64,000 nucleotides of DNA. Source: Leptospira sp. WS58.C1 (GTDB lineage: Bacteria > Spirochaetota > Leptospiria > Leptospirales > Leptospiraceae). The DNA lies in the NCBI RefSeq assembly GCF_040833995.1, contig NZ_CP162137.1:62001-126000 (forward strand), written 5' to 3'. The notes below the pieces were generated by a model, which was not told the DNA's origin, did no database searches, and was given only the letters and a program-made list of their open reading frames with translations. Each line of letters starts with the position of its first letter. Positions within the stretch are counted from its first letter, which is position 1. A program made the translations under genes and the position numbers. Positions 19,358-27,869 of the stretch are shown here, piece after piece.

Positions 19358-19636
19358 CTATTCTCCTAAGAAAACGCTCCACCATTTTTTATCCTGCCCC
19401 GCAGGCTTATTAGAGTTCGGATCTCCATCGGAGGATTTTACCTCTTGTCTGGGTCTTCCGAAATCTTTTTGTTTTCGTTTCGGTTGAACATTCGAGAGAT
19501 TTTTTTTGATCTCCTCGTATTCTTTCGAAGCGTTGGCATTAGAGCGAATATAATTACGTATATCGTCCCATTGAGGATCGTCTTCATTGCCGTAAGCGGC
19601 ATAGTTGAACAGATCGATTTGATCGAATTCAGGCAT
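19358..19636 (-). CDS. Small hydrophilic protein, unknown function (92 aa)
   Basis: The 92-aa protein begins with an acidic segment followed by DDIRNYIRSNANASKEYEEIKKNL, a helix pattern like the N-terminal part of anti-sigma factors, then a basic, disordered-looking tail rich in K, S, D and N that ends in WWSVFLGE. There is no transmembrane helix. It probably forms an operon with plsC. The anti-sigma resemblance is weak and should not be taken as a function. Confidence 0.62.
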   Translation of the reverse strand: MPEFDQIDLFNYAAYGNEDDPQWDDIRNYIRSNANASKEYEEIKKNLSNVQPKRKQKDFGRPRQEVKSSDGDPNSNKPAGQDKKWWSVFLGE

Positions 19637-19846
19637 ACTTTTCCTTTCCGTTAAGGGGAAGTTCAGAATAGGATCTGATCGGAATCGCCTATAAGCAAAA
19701 TCCTTTCAAACCATTCGCATGTTTGCCTGGGAAAATACTATGGCAACAGTTTTCGTAAATTTCAAACCGGATTTTCCGATTTCATTTTTAAAAAATCTAG
19801 CGAATGTCACTGAATTTAGGACTTCGATTTTCCGAAGGTATAATTT

Positions 19847-20023
19847 ATGGAGAGAGAAAATCTCCCCCCTTTAAACAGACATAATCATAAAGAATCGGAA
19901 GAACAAAAAGAAACCGGTACGGCGAAAAATTTAGGTAGGATCATTCCTTTTCCTTCCCCGCCGGGAAGAAATTTGAAAAAGATCCGGGAATTGTACGAGG
20001 ATATTTTCGATCCGAGATCTTGA
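19847..20023 (+). CDS. Probable small protein (58 aa), unknown function
   Basis: An ATG at 19847 opens 58 codons ending in TGA at 20023. A GAAGG box lies about 9 bp upstream. The product is highly charged, with N-terminal NLPPLNRHNH and a basic-then-acidic end (KKIRELYEDIFDPRS). It lies in the gap between two divergent and convergent genes, and no other feature explains the open frame. The 210 bp upstream hold no other gene. Expression is not proven. Confidence 0.5.
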   Translation: MERENLPPLNRHNHKESEEQKETGTAKNLGRIIPFPSPPGRNLKKIRELYEDIFDPRS

Positions 20024-20073
20024 TCTATATTCGCTGTAGGTTTAGGAGCGACACGGTTAAATTTTTCCGGATT

Positions 20074-20550
20074 TTAGAAAAGAGATCTGAGAAAATCCAG
20101 ATATTGAGTTTTTTCATCGCTGTTCTCCGTTGGGGCGAATGCGGCAAACTCTTTGTCAGTGCCGGGATCGTACGGTCCGGATTTCCCTTCGAAACAAATA
20201 CAGGTTTCCGAAAGGCAGACCAGTGTATGGTACACTCCAGGTAGAATATCTATCCCGTAAATTGGGCCATCCGAACTCAGGATATGTTTCTCCCTGATAC
20301 TTCCGTCCTCTTCGAATAGAATGAAGCCTAGTTTTCCCTTTAGAACTAGAAAGGTCTCAGGTTTGGGGGGATTTTTGTGACGATGAACTTGGACGTACGT
20401 GTCCTTTGTTAGTACGTTCAGAAATCTCTGATACGGTTCTATTAATTCGTGAAAGTTATGGTTCGTTCTTCCCCTAGCGGAAGAGGAAGCAAGTGGAAGG
20501 AGTTTATCGAATAACTCCTGATCGATGAGTAATTTATCCGGCCGAGACAA
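20074..20550 (-). CDS. WbuC family cupin-fold metalloprotein
   Basis: The 158-aa protein has the WbuC pattern: ARGRTNHNFH near residue 25-34, then a cupin barrel with VQVHRHKNPPKPETF (about 53-67) holding the metal histidines and glutamate, then VLKGKLGFILFEEDG. WbuC proteins occur in O-antigen/surface polysaccharide clusters; their reaction is not established. The start used is a TTG that lies inside the end of the upstream ferredoxin-like gene (17-bp overlap), so translation may be coupled. No Shine-Dalgarno is clear, so the exact start is uncertain. Confidence 0.82.
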   Translation of the reverse strand: MSRPDKLLIDQELFDKLLPLASSSARGRTNHNFHELIEPYQRFLNVLTKDTYVQVHRHKNPPKPETFLVLKGKLGFILFEEDGSIREKHILSSDGPIYGIDILPGVYHTLVCLSETCICFEGKSGPYDPGTDKEFAAFAPTENSDEKTQYLDFLRSLF

Positions 20551-20713
20551 GTTGTAGATGCTGTTCGCAATACGCGATTAAGTAATCTTTGCAGGCTGTG
20601 CAAGTATCCGCAGCTCCGCAAGCTTTTACCACTTCGCGATAATCTTGTCCTTGTTGTTTTGCAGTCTCTACGATTTTTTCAAACGTGATTTGAGCACAAT
20701 GGCACTTTTCCAT
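20534..20713 (-). CDS. Small BFD-like (2Fe-2S)-binding protein (59 aa)
   Basis: The 59-codon ORF runs from ATG at 20713 to TAA at 20534. The product has CHC at residues 4-6, then Cys33, Cys38 and Cys41 (CGAADTCTAC), and a last Cys near residue 49. The C-x-C ... C-x2-C arrangement is that of bacterioferritin-associated ferredoxin and related (2Fe-2S) domains. It overlaps the start of the WbuC-type gene by 17 bp and is probably co-transcribed with it. Its electron partner is unknown. Confidence 0.72.
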   Translation of the reverse strand: MEKCHCAQITFEKIVETAKQQGQDYREVVKACGAADTCTACKDYLIAYCEQHLQLVSAG

Positions 20714-20848
20714 TCTGGTTCCCGATCTCTTTCTATATAACTATCGTTTTTGAGACTCAGTATTAAAGTCAAGTTTTCTGAGCAAAAATTCAGAATATTT
20801 TCAAGATTATATGGGACATAATGGTAGAGTTTATGGGAAAGAGGAAGT

Positions 20849-20925
<77 letters not shown>

Positions 20926-20931
20926 GGGTGA

Positions 20932-21363
20932 TTAAAAGAATTTCTTTTCCAAAAGTTCTAAATGCTCTTGGGGAAGTTTCGGGACCAGTTTTTTTCCCTT
21001 GGTGTAATTGTATAGCAGTAAACCGGATAAACCAAGATAGATAATGACTCCTGCTAAGTGTGCAAGATTGGCTAACCAAGGTCCTACAACCGGGATAAAG
21101 GAGAAAAGCCAAGACAATACTAAGAATGCGATAAAATACAGAACACCAACAAAGGAAAGTTTTGCATGTCTATAGACTTCCGCTTGGTTGGAGTAGAAAG
21201 AAAATCCGATCAACCAGTTGCCGAATAGAGGAAGTGTCACCAAGTAGATGCGAAATCTCTCAGTGTTTATAAAACTCTTGGCTTGGTTCCAGTAAGGAGA
21301 GAGAAGATCTAGGACTTTAGCCTTGAGTTCTTCTAATTTTGCTGAGTATTTTTCGAACTTCAT
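20932..21363 (-). CDS. Small membrane protein (Tic20/DUF4870-like), copy 2
   Basis: The 143-aa protein has an amphipathic N-terminus (residues 1-25) and about four membrane segments, including FIPVVGPWLANLAHLAGVI near the centre, the hydrophobic loop style of DUF4870/Tic20-like proteins. It resembles the upstream 148-aa protein in size and layout, so the two may be an old duplication. The first 47 bp overlap the end of that gene in another frame. It lies directly before tRNA-Arg. No function is known. Confidence 0.68.
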   Translation of the reverse strand: MKFEKYSAKLEELKAKVLDLLSPYWNQAKSFINTERFRIYLVTLPLFGNWLIGFSFYSNQAEVYRHAKLSFVGVLYFIAFLVLSWLFSFIPVVGPWLANLAHLAGVIIYLGLSGLLLYNYTKGKKLVPKLPQEHLELLEKKFF

Positions 21364-21763
21364 TTTCTATTTCCGGAAATAATGGTAATACGAACAGTTT
21401 GCCTTGATACGCTTGCAAGGCTCCCAAAATTCCATAACCAAATAAAGCCAGCCATGCGACATAGCTTATAAAATCGGTTACAACTGGATTTGCATGTATC
21501 CATTTTAAGATGGTGCTTAGGATTGGGAACTCTCTTAAGAACCAAACAACCAAATACAGAAAAACGAATCCTAGGTTCAACTTGATCGCTTGGAGCGCGT
21601 GAAACTTGCAGATCTCCTGTTTTCTTCTAAAAAACCAAGGAATGACCCATCCTAAAAAAGGAATATAGGAAATAGCAGCGAATAGATTGGGATATTCTTC
21701 CCCTTCTAATAATCGCTTGGTTTCTTCCAGGAATTCCCGGGTGTTGAATCTCTGGTCGGACAT
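21317..21763 (-). CDS. Small membrane protein (Tic20/DUF4870-like), copy 1
   Basis: The 148-aa protein has a hydrophilic N-terminus (1-25), then AISYIPFLGWVIPWFF, a basic loop with CKFHALQAIKLN, and two or three further membrane segments. The F-x-G-x-x-x-P and K-F-H-A-x-Q-A elements fit the DUF4870/Tic20-like pattern. It follows two tRNA-Ser genes at 40 bp and overlaps the next membrane-protein gene by 47 bp. Function is unknown. Confidence 0.72.
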   Translation of the reverse strand: MSDQRFNTREFLEETKRLLEGEEYPNLFAAISYIPFLGWVIPWFFRRKQEICKFHALQAIKLNLGFVFLYLVVWFLREFPILSTILKWIHANPVVTDFISYVAWLALFGYGILGALQAYQGKLFVLPLFPEIENEVRKILSKIRRTQG

Positions 21764-21802
21764 CTTCTTATTTCCCGGGGTCAGGTGAGAGTATGGAACT
21801 TT

Positions 21803-21891
<89 letters not shown>

Positions 21892-21907
21892 AGTGTAGTT
21901 CCGTCTT

Positions 21908-21993
<86 letters not shown>

Positions 21994-22004
21994 GGTTAAG
22001 GATT

Positions 22005-22035
22005 ACTTTACTGACAAGATGGGGGACCCTGTCAA
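22005..22035 (-). promoter_or_regulatory. Candidate sigma-70 promoter for the tRNA-Ser unit
   Basis: On the minus strand TTGACA (22035-22030) is followed after 19 bp by TAAAGT (22010-22005), and the predicted start falls just before tRNA-Ser(TGA). The -35 is perfect, but the 19-bp spacer is long. Confidence 0.45.
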
Positions 22036-22047
22036 GGTGATTTACCT

Positions 22048-23235
22048 ATGAGTACGGAAAAGAACCATAGAGAAATTTCCGGATTAGTCGTGGAGAAATG
22101 GGCGAATCTTGGAACTTGTATTTCTCATGCAGAGAATAAAACCGTATTCGTAAAAGCTGCGGTTCCGGGAGAAACAGTTCGGATCAGAACTGATAAAGAA
22201 AATTCTAAACTGATTTGGGGAACTGTAGTATCCACGGAAAATGTTTCTCCGTTTCGGATTGCCTCAGATTGTTCTGCGTTTCCTGAATGTGGAGGTTGTT
22301 CTTATCGCCATATTCCGTATGAGGAAGAACTTCGGATCAAAAAAGCGCTTTTGCAGAATTCTTTTTTATATGTTTCCAGGTTGGAGCCTTCCCAAATCCC
22401 GGAAATTGAAATTTTAAGCGGACCTTCTAACGGATATAGGAATACGGCTCAAATCAAAATCGGACTCAAAAAAGGAAAACCGAACGCCGGATTTTATAAA
22501 GAGAATTCCAATTCCTTGGTTTTATTTCCCAAAGAAGGTTGTAAACATCTTCCTTCCGAGATGAACGAGTACATCCGAAAGAATTTAGAAAGTAAAAAAA
22601 CGTTTTCTAAGAAGGGAGATTGGAGACTCCGTTATTCCTTCGGAAAAATTTTGGAATATGATAAGCAGGAAGTGAAAATAGGTCCGTATCTCCCCGAGAA
22701 ATTAGAATGGTCCATCCCGGCAGATGGTTTTACCCAAGTGAATCGTTTTCTTTTGGAAGAATGGATGCTCAAGATCCGGTCTTGGATCCCAAAAGACTGC
22801 GGACCTGTATTAGAATTTTATTCAGGAGCAGGACTTATCAGCTTGGCGATCGGTCATTTAGTGACTCGTCTTTCCGGTTACGAGTTGTCCAACTCTTCGG
22901 TAAAAGCGGCCGCGAGTAATGCGAAGAATATAGGGTATTCTCACCTTGAGTTCCATACATTGGATCTGAATTCTTCTTTGCCAAAAAAATTAGGTTCTTT
23001 CGGAGCAGAACTGTGTATTCTAAATCCTCCGAGGGCAGGCGCTTCTTCTTCCTTATTAGATTTTCTGGATGAACATAAACCTTCTCGCGTTATCTATTCC
23101 AGCTGTAATCCGGGCACTTTAGCAAGAGATCTTGGGATCTTAAAAAACTCAGGATATAAGCCTAAGGAAATAATTCTTACGGATTTCTTTCCCAGGACTA
23201 AACATTTCGAAGTCCTGGTTCTTTTGGATCTCTGA
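22048..23235 (+). CDS. RNA m5U methyltransferase, RlmD/TrmA (RumA) family
   Basis: The 395-aa protein starts with a TRAM-type beta-barrel (to about residue 65), then a four-cysteine iron-sulfur-like motif (CSAFPECGGC plus a later Cys in KEGCKHL), a Rossmann SAM domain (LEFYSGAGLIS, about 253-263), the NPPRAG motif and the catalytic cysteine in SSCNPGTLARD. This is the uracil-5 methyltransferase family that modifies 23S rRNA (RlmC/RlmD) or tRNA (TrmA); the Fe-S motif favours an RlmD-type rRNA enzyme. Which uridine is modified cannot be told. It reads divergently from the tRNA cluster. Confidence 0.85.
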   Translation: MSTEKNHREISGLVVEKWANLGTCISHAENKTVFVKAAVPGETVRIRTDKENSKLIWGTVVSTENVSPFRIASDCSAFPECGGCSYRHIPYEEELRIKKALLQNSFLYVSRLEPSQIPEIEILSGPSNGYRNTAQIKIGLKKGKPNAGFYKENSNSLVLFPKEGCKHLPSEMNEYIRKNLESKKTFSKKGDWRLRYSFGKILEYDKQEVKIGPYLPEKLEWSIPADGFTQVNRFLLEEWMLKIRSWIPKDCGPVLEFYSGAGLISLAIGHLVTRLSGYELSNSSVKAAASNAKNIGYSHLEFHTLDLNSSLPKKLGSFGAELCILNPPRAGASSSLLDFLDEHKPSRVIYSSCNPGTLARDLGILKNSGYKPKEIILTDFFPRTKHFEVLVLLDL

Positions 23236-23306
23236 TTTTTTACTTTTAGAATTCCGATCCGAAATCGGAAAATGGTCATTGGAGCCTGGACTCCGAGGAA
23301 AATTAA

Positions 23307-24308
23307 ATGCCGATCATAGATGAATACGAACTTCCTTCCAGAAAGTCAGACCCTGGATCCAAGTTCGGCGAGGTCCTGCAAGGGATTTGGTTAGAAGACG
23401 AGATCTGTTTTGCGATCGCAGGCGGTGGATGTAAGGCATTCTACGGTTTAGGGTTTGGGCATGAGTTGAAAAATTGGGGATTAAAACTCAGGCAAGTGTC
23501 CGGTGTTTCCGCAGGTGCTGCAATGGTACTTTCATTACTCTGCGAAACGGAAGAAGAATCCGTTTCCTTTTTTGAAAGGATCGTTCGTAAGAACCCTCGC
23601 AATTTTTATTTTACTCGTTTATTCAGCGGAGAGAAGGCATTTCCTCATGAGGATATGTATCGTAGGACGATCCGATTCGGAATGGATTTCGAAAAGATCA
23701 TTCGTTCCGGGGCAAAAGTTTTTATTCATACGATCAAGGCATTTCCGAAAGACGATTCCAATAGGAATACATTTAGGCTCGCTAGATTGATCGCAGAAAC
23801 CGGAAAAGCGTTCTTAGAGGATGAAAGAGATCGTAACAAAGGACTTTATACCGAAAGGACGTTTCGTGTATTAAGAAATTGGAATATGAAAGAAGTTCTT
23901 TTTACCGAGGCGGATTTTAGGGACCCGAGTGTGATCGAACAGATTATCTTAAATTCTTCCTCTATTCCTCCTATCGTTTCTTTTCAGAATCATGGAAAGG
24001 AATATTATCTGGACGGAGGGCTCACGAATAACTTACTTCTGGAAGCGTTTCCTCCCAATGCAAAAATTATAGGGATACATTACGAGCAAACAACGATTGT
24101 GGGAAAGGACCCTCGCCTTTTGGATCGGTGTTTTTTAGTGACCCCATCTAAACCTTTACCTATTACTTCTTTTGATTATACGAATGCAAAAGGTGTTAGG
24201 GAAACTTATGAGTTGGGGAAATCGGACGCATTAAAAAATAAGGATAAGATCCTGGAATATCTCAAAAAAGACTGGGTGAAAAAAGCGGAAAAGTTGCGTA
24301 AGAATTAA
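23307..24308 (+). CDS. Patatin-like phospholipase
   Basis: This 333-aa protein has the patatin elements: an oxyanion loop AGGGCKAFYG (about 37-46), the nucleophile elbow GVSAGA with the serine near residue 67, and the catalytic Asp in LDGGLTNN (about 236). Such Ser-Asp dyad enzymes hydrolyse acyl esters of phospholipids or lysophospholipids. No signal peptide or membrane segment is seen, so it is probably cytosolic or peripheral. Its stop is 2 bp from the convergent 150-aa gene. Lipid specificity is unknown. Confidence 0.87.
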   Translation: MPIIDEYELPSRKSDPGSKFGEVLQGIWLEDEICFAIAGGGCKAFYGLGFGHELKNWGLKLRQVSGVSAGAAMVLSLLCETEEESVSFFERIVRKNPRNFYFTRLFSGEKAFPHEDMYRRTIRFGMDFEKIIRSGAKVFIHTIKAFPKDDSNRNTFRLARLIAETGKAFLEDERDRNKGLYTERTFRVLRNWNMKEVLFTEADFRDPSVIEQIILNSSSIPPIVSFQNHGKEYYLDGGLTNNLLLEAFPPNAKIIGIHYEQTTIVGKDPRLLDRCFLVTPSKPLPITSFDYTNAKGVRETYELGKSDALKNKDKILEYLKKDWVKKAEKLRKN

Positions 24309-24310
24309 AT

Positions 24311-24763
24311 TCATTCGGGATCTGAACTTAAATTCGGACGGTAGCAGGGAGAAGCATAGGGATCGTAAAAATAAAGATATTCGATCTTTTTTTGCGAATT
24401 TTTCGAATTATAAAAGTCGGTTGAAAGAAGGAAACTGATCAAAAGTTTATCTTCGTAGAATTCCAATAGGTCTAAACGGACTTCACCTAAATACGCATTA
24501 TAAAAAAATGATGTAGGAATATCGTACAAATTTCGAACAACAATATTCTCGTAAAAATCCTCAGTGTATCGTTCGATCAATCCTTGCAAGTCCACGAAAC
24601 TTTCCGTCTTTTCCAAAAGTATTGTTTTGATATGATCGGTAATTTTTCTTTTCCAATTGTTTTGGATGAAACGAAAGAACAGGAACGCGGTCGCGGAAAG
24701 TAATCCAATCAAAAAACCGGATCTTGAGTATCTGTTTTTTAGTATATGATTGATGACTTTCAA
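24311..24763 (-). CDS. Membrane-anchored protein of unknown function (150 aa), partner of GMC oxidoreductase
   Basis: The 150-aa protein has one N-terminal membrane helix (residues about 15-32) and then a hydrophilic helical domain containing VDLQGLIERYTEDF and a tyrosine-rich end (YLYFYDPYASPCY). Its ATG overlaps the stop of the GMC oxidoreductase gene (ATGA), so it is translated with it. The arrangement recalls small subunits that accompany GMC-type membrane dehydrogenases, but no sequence family was recognised. Confidence 0.6.
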   Translation of the reverse strand: MKVINHILKNRYSRSGFLIGLLSATAFLFFRFIQNNWKRKITDHIKTILLEKTESFVDLQGLIERYTEDFYENIVVRNLYDIPTSFFYNAYLGEVRLDLLEFYEDKLLISFLLSTDFYNSKNSQKKIEYLYFYDPYASPCYRPNLSSDPE

Positions 24764-26226
24764 GATCGGGATCCGGAATCGAATAATCTGTCTGCTGTTC
24801 TAAGGGAAAGAGCTGCGATTGTTAAACTTGGATTTGCAGGAGGGGAAGTAGGAAAAGAAGAAGAGCCCAAAACGCATAGATTGCGGATTTTATGATGGAC
24901 GAGATCTCGATCGACTACGCTATTCCCGTTTGAATTTCCCATAGGAACGGTCCCTTGAATATGGGACTCGGTCGAATTGATGGAATCAGCCAAGGTAAAT
25001 GAAGATGCCGAAACTGCCTTTGCGATTTCTGACGCATATTTTTCCGTGTTTTTTAAGGCAGCTTGCGTTCTCGGATGATGGCCTTTATAAACCACGATAG
25101 GTAATTTTCCATTCGAATCCAATTCTATCCTGTTTTGGGATTGTCTGAGATCTTCAAAGATAAATTTTACATTCGCCCGATTGAATCCATTTTTCCACTT
25201 ATTGCCGCCAAGAATAGGTGCAGTATGATTTTCCACGAGACAGGCAGAGGTTTTTTTTCGTTCCGGAGTATCATAAAACATATAACCTAATCCCGAAATT
25301 ACGGTACTTCCGTCGAAGCCTGTTATTTGATCCAATTCCATCGAACAATTTATCGAAACCTGTTCATTGATCCCTTTTCCCAATTCCGGAGAATTGTCCC
25401 CGGATCTAATTAGTAGAAATGGATTGAAGATAGCGTTTGCTCCTAGTACGAATAAATCGGCGGAAATCTCATATTCTTTTTCTTGATAGGTGATCAGAAC
25501 GGATTTCGCAATACCGTTTTCGATCCGTAAATATTCAGCTTTAGCCTCGGTTTTCAATATGACACGTGGATCCTCGTAAGCTCCCGATAAACTGTTTGTC
25601 ACTGTGAATTTAGAATCTATAGGACAAACGTGGCAGACACCCGAATTACAACATTTAGGTCTTTGCTCAATGGAAATGGAAGGTCTTGCACAAGGTGTTG
25701 CAATGTAAAGAGAGCCGAATTTTTTCTGCAAAAGTTTATCGAATCCGGAAAGTTTATGCGGTGGTAAAGGATAGGAAGAAGTTTTAGGAAAAGGAGTTTT
25801 GGAAGGACCCGAGACTTGGAAAATATTCTCAGCAATGGAATAATAGTTTTCTAATTCCTCATAGGTTAGAGGCCAATCTATTCCGTATCCGTAAATCGAT
25901 TTTGTACGGAAATCGTTTGGTAAAAAACGTAATGTGTTTCCATACCAACAATTGCTGCTTCCCCCGAAAGAAGGAGAATATGTCCATTTTTTATTAGTAT
26001 CGTCGGTTTGTAAGAATGTTTTTGACGGATCGAGTTTTGTTGCAACTACTCCGTTATGTTTTCGGAATCGTCTTGCTTTCCTTTCCGAATGGGATTCTTC
26101 GTATCCTTTTTCCAGGACTAATATCTTTTTTCCGATGATCTCTTTTTTTTGGAGAATTCTAGTCAGAAAAAAAGAGGAAGATATGCCGCTTCCTATAATT
26201 AAAATATCGTAATGTTCCTTCTTCAT
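24760..26226 (-). CDS. GMC family oxidoreductase
   Basis: The 488-aa flavoprotein has an N-terminal FAD-binding motif (ILIIGSGISSS, residues 8-18, with Glu in VLEKG) and the GMC C-terminal signature SSFPTSPPANPSLTIAAL (about 453-470). A cysteine cluster CCNSGVCHVCPID (about 197-209) is seen, like the one in membrane GMC dehydrogenases and cholesterol-oxidase-like relatives. GMC enzymes oxidise alcohol groups of sugars, sterols or choline. It sits between a PMT-like membrane protein and a small anchored protein, both by 4-bp overlap, so the three likely act together. The substrate is unknown. Confidence 0.82.
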   Translation of the reverse strand: MKKEHYDILIIGSGISSSFFLTRILQKKEIIGKKILVLEKGYEESHSERKARRFRKHNGVVATKLDPSKTFLQTDDTNKKWTYSPSFGGSSNCWYGNTLRFLPNDFRTKSIYGYGIDWPLTYEELENYYSIAENIFQVSGPSKTPFPKTSSYPLPPHKLSGFDKLLQKKFGSLYIATPCARPSISIEQRPKCCNSGVCHVCPIDSKFTVTNSLSGAYEDPRVILKTEAKAEYLRIENGIAKSVLITYQEKEYEISADLFVLGANAIFNPFLLIRSGDNSPELGKGINEQVSINCSMELDQITGFDGSTVISGLGYMFYDTPERKKTSACLVENHTAPILGGNKWKNGFNRANVKFIFEDLRQSQNRIELDSNGKLPIVVYKGHHPRTQAALKNTEKYASEIAKAVSASSFTLADSINSTESHIQGTVPMGNSNGNSVVDRDLVHHKIRNLCVLGSSSFPTSPPANPSLTIAALSLRTADRLFDSGSRS

Positions 26227-27752
26227 CCTGCCTTTTTCTCACAAACGAGGATCCAATCGTATCCCCATATCTTTTCTCCTTCGAGAATCTCCTTCGTTTC
26301 TTCCGCGAAAGGGGTTTCTTGAGAGCAATTGTAAATTTCGGTAAATTCAGATTGAAGTAATGCCTCTGCGAAAACCGGGAGACTGACTACAAAATCTGGA
26401 ACCGTATCCAAGACCAATTTAGGAGGGATGGCTCCGATCGTTCCATCGGAACGCTCTTCCGGGATTTTTAAAGGATGGTAGGAAACGGATACGGACGAGC
26501 CTAAACCTACCGCATCTATTATTTCTCCTTCAAAGGAATGTCCCAAGGCGCCGATTTCAGGAGCAAGCAAGGTTCCGTTGGGCTTCTTTTGGTTTAAATA
26601 TTTTCCGATCTCCAAGTAACGTACTATTCTGGAATTGTATGTCAGTTTTCGGTATTCGGAAAGTCCGAAAAGGCCGGCATATATGTCCTTCGAGATCTTT
26701 GGCAACGGCTGATATAAGACACCTAAGATGGAAAGTGAAAACAAGGCATAAACAAACCCTTTATTATCGACCTCCTTTATTTTGTGAAAAGCCCAAATTA
26801 CCGAGAAAGAAAACGGTGCCAAGAAAAGAGGAGTATACCATCTGAATACGAATACACGACCCAGTATATAGATCAAAGGTAAAGCCAGCCCGAAGGCCCA
26901 AGCAGAAAGAACGAATCTTGGAGCGGTTTTAAAACCTATCCTGTATAAAATGAAACCGACTAAAAAGAATAAGGCTAGGTAAGCGACTGCTACCGAATAA
27001 TCTCCAAAAATTGCCAAAACAGGATGGTCGTAAGAGATGGAATAAACGGAAAGTTTGACCATTCCAGCTCTGGGAAGAATCGTTCCGAAATGAAAATACA
27101 TCCATAGGCTCAAAGCCGAAATAGGAAGGCCCGCGATCAATATCTCCTTTAGATCGGGTATTTTTGGAGAAGGGAATAGGAAAAAGAATATTAGAAAAAC
27201 GGCAAGTTCGTATCTGAAAAATACGCTTAAGCAGAGTATTAAAAGAGAAAATTTACTTTTTCTTTCTTGGAGATAAATTCCAAACATTAAACAAGACAAT
27301 GCGGCGGCGGATTCCATTCCCATAAGTACCGTATCATAAATCCAAACGAAAGTCAGCAAAAGACCGGCATATCTTAGAGAGGCATTTATATTCTGTCGTT
27401 TTAAAAGTATCCCGAAAATATATATGGTACTGAAAAGCCCAATACAACCTAAAAGAAAAGCGGCATACGTTATGGGAATTCCGGTTTTAGAAAGAAGGCT
27501 AAGACAGATCGTCCAGTTCGGGGAAGATGTTGAATTTACTGGATCGTTTAAATTGTAATACGGGAGTCCGGTTTTTGCGAAATTTTCGGCCACTCTATAA
27601 TGAATATATGCGTCATCAACGATCGTAAAAGGAAAAAGACGAAAAAATATCCAAACAACAAAGGCTACGGAGAAAAAGGAGAAGAGTAAAAGACCGAAGT
27701 CTATTTTTACTTTCGGATATTCGATATTTTTGAAACGTAAAACCCTACTCAT
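26223..27752 (-). CDS. PMT/ArnT-like polytopic glycosyltransferase-type membrane protein
   Basis: The 509-aa protein has about ten to twelve membrane helices. After the first is the loop VDDAYIHYRVAENFAKTG, with the DD pair and the NSTSSPNWT segment found in GT-C lipid-sugar transferases of the GT39/ArnT-like clan, where the acidic residue is catalytic. A soluble C-terminal part follows (about 365-509). This suggests transfer of a sugar from a polyprenyl carrier on the periplasmic side; the acceptor is unknown. Its stop overlaps the ATG of the GMC oxidoreductase gene. Confidence 0.75.
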   Translation of the reverse strand: MSRVLRFKNIEYPKVKIDFGLLLFSFFSVAFVVWIFFRLFPFTIVDDAYIHYRVAENFAKTGLPYYNLNDPVNSTSSPNWTICLSLLSKTGIPITYAAFLLGCIGLFSTIYIFGILLKRQNINASLRYAGLLLTFVWIYDTVLMGMESAAALSCLMFGIYLQERKSKFSLLILCLSVFFRYELAVFLIFFFLFPSPKIPDLKEILIAGLPISALSLWMYFHFGTILPRAGMVKLSVYSISYDHPVLAIFGDYSVAVAYLALFFLVGFILYRIGFKTAPRFVLSAWAFGLALPLIYILGRVFVFRWYTPLFLAPFSFSVIWAFHKIKEVDNKGFVYALFSLSILGVLYQPLPKISKDIYAGLFGLSEYRKLTYNSRIVRYLEIGKYLNQKKPNGTLLAPEIGALGHSFEGEIIDAVGLGSSVSVSYHPLKIPEERSDGTIGAIPPKLVLDTVPDFVVSLPVFAEALLQSEFTEIYNCSQETPFAEETKEILEGEKIWGYDWILVCEKKAG

Positions 27753-27869
27753 GAGAAAAAAATAAACGTAATAGGATCGGATTCAATCGCTTTTCTTAGG
27801 ATTTTTTACCTTCGAAATTTCTTGAACAAGCGGAGCTATCCAACATTTTAAGCCCAAGGTCGAATATTT

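Noticed and set aside
19839..19844. A perfect TATAAT just before the 58-codon ORF
   Set aside because: A transcript from it would start after the ATG at 19847, and the -35 region is poor, so it is probably chance.
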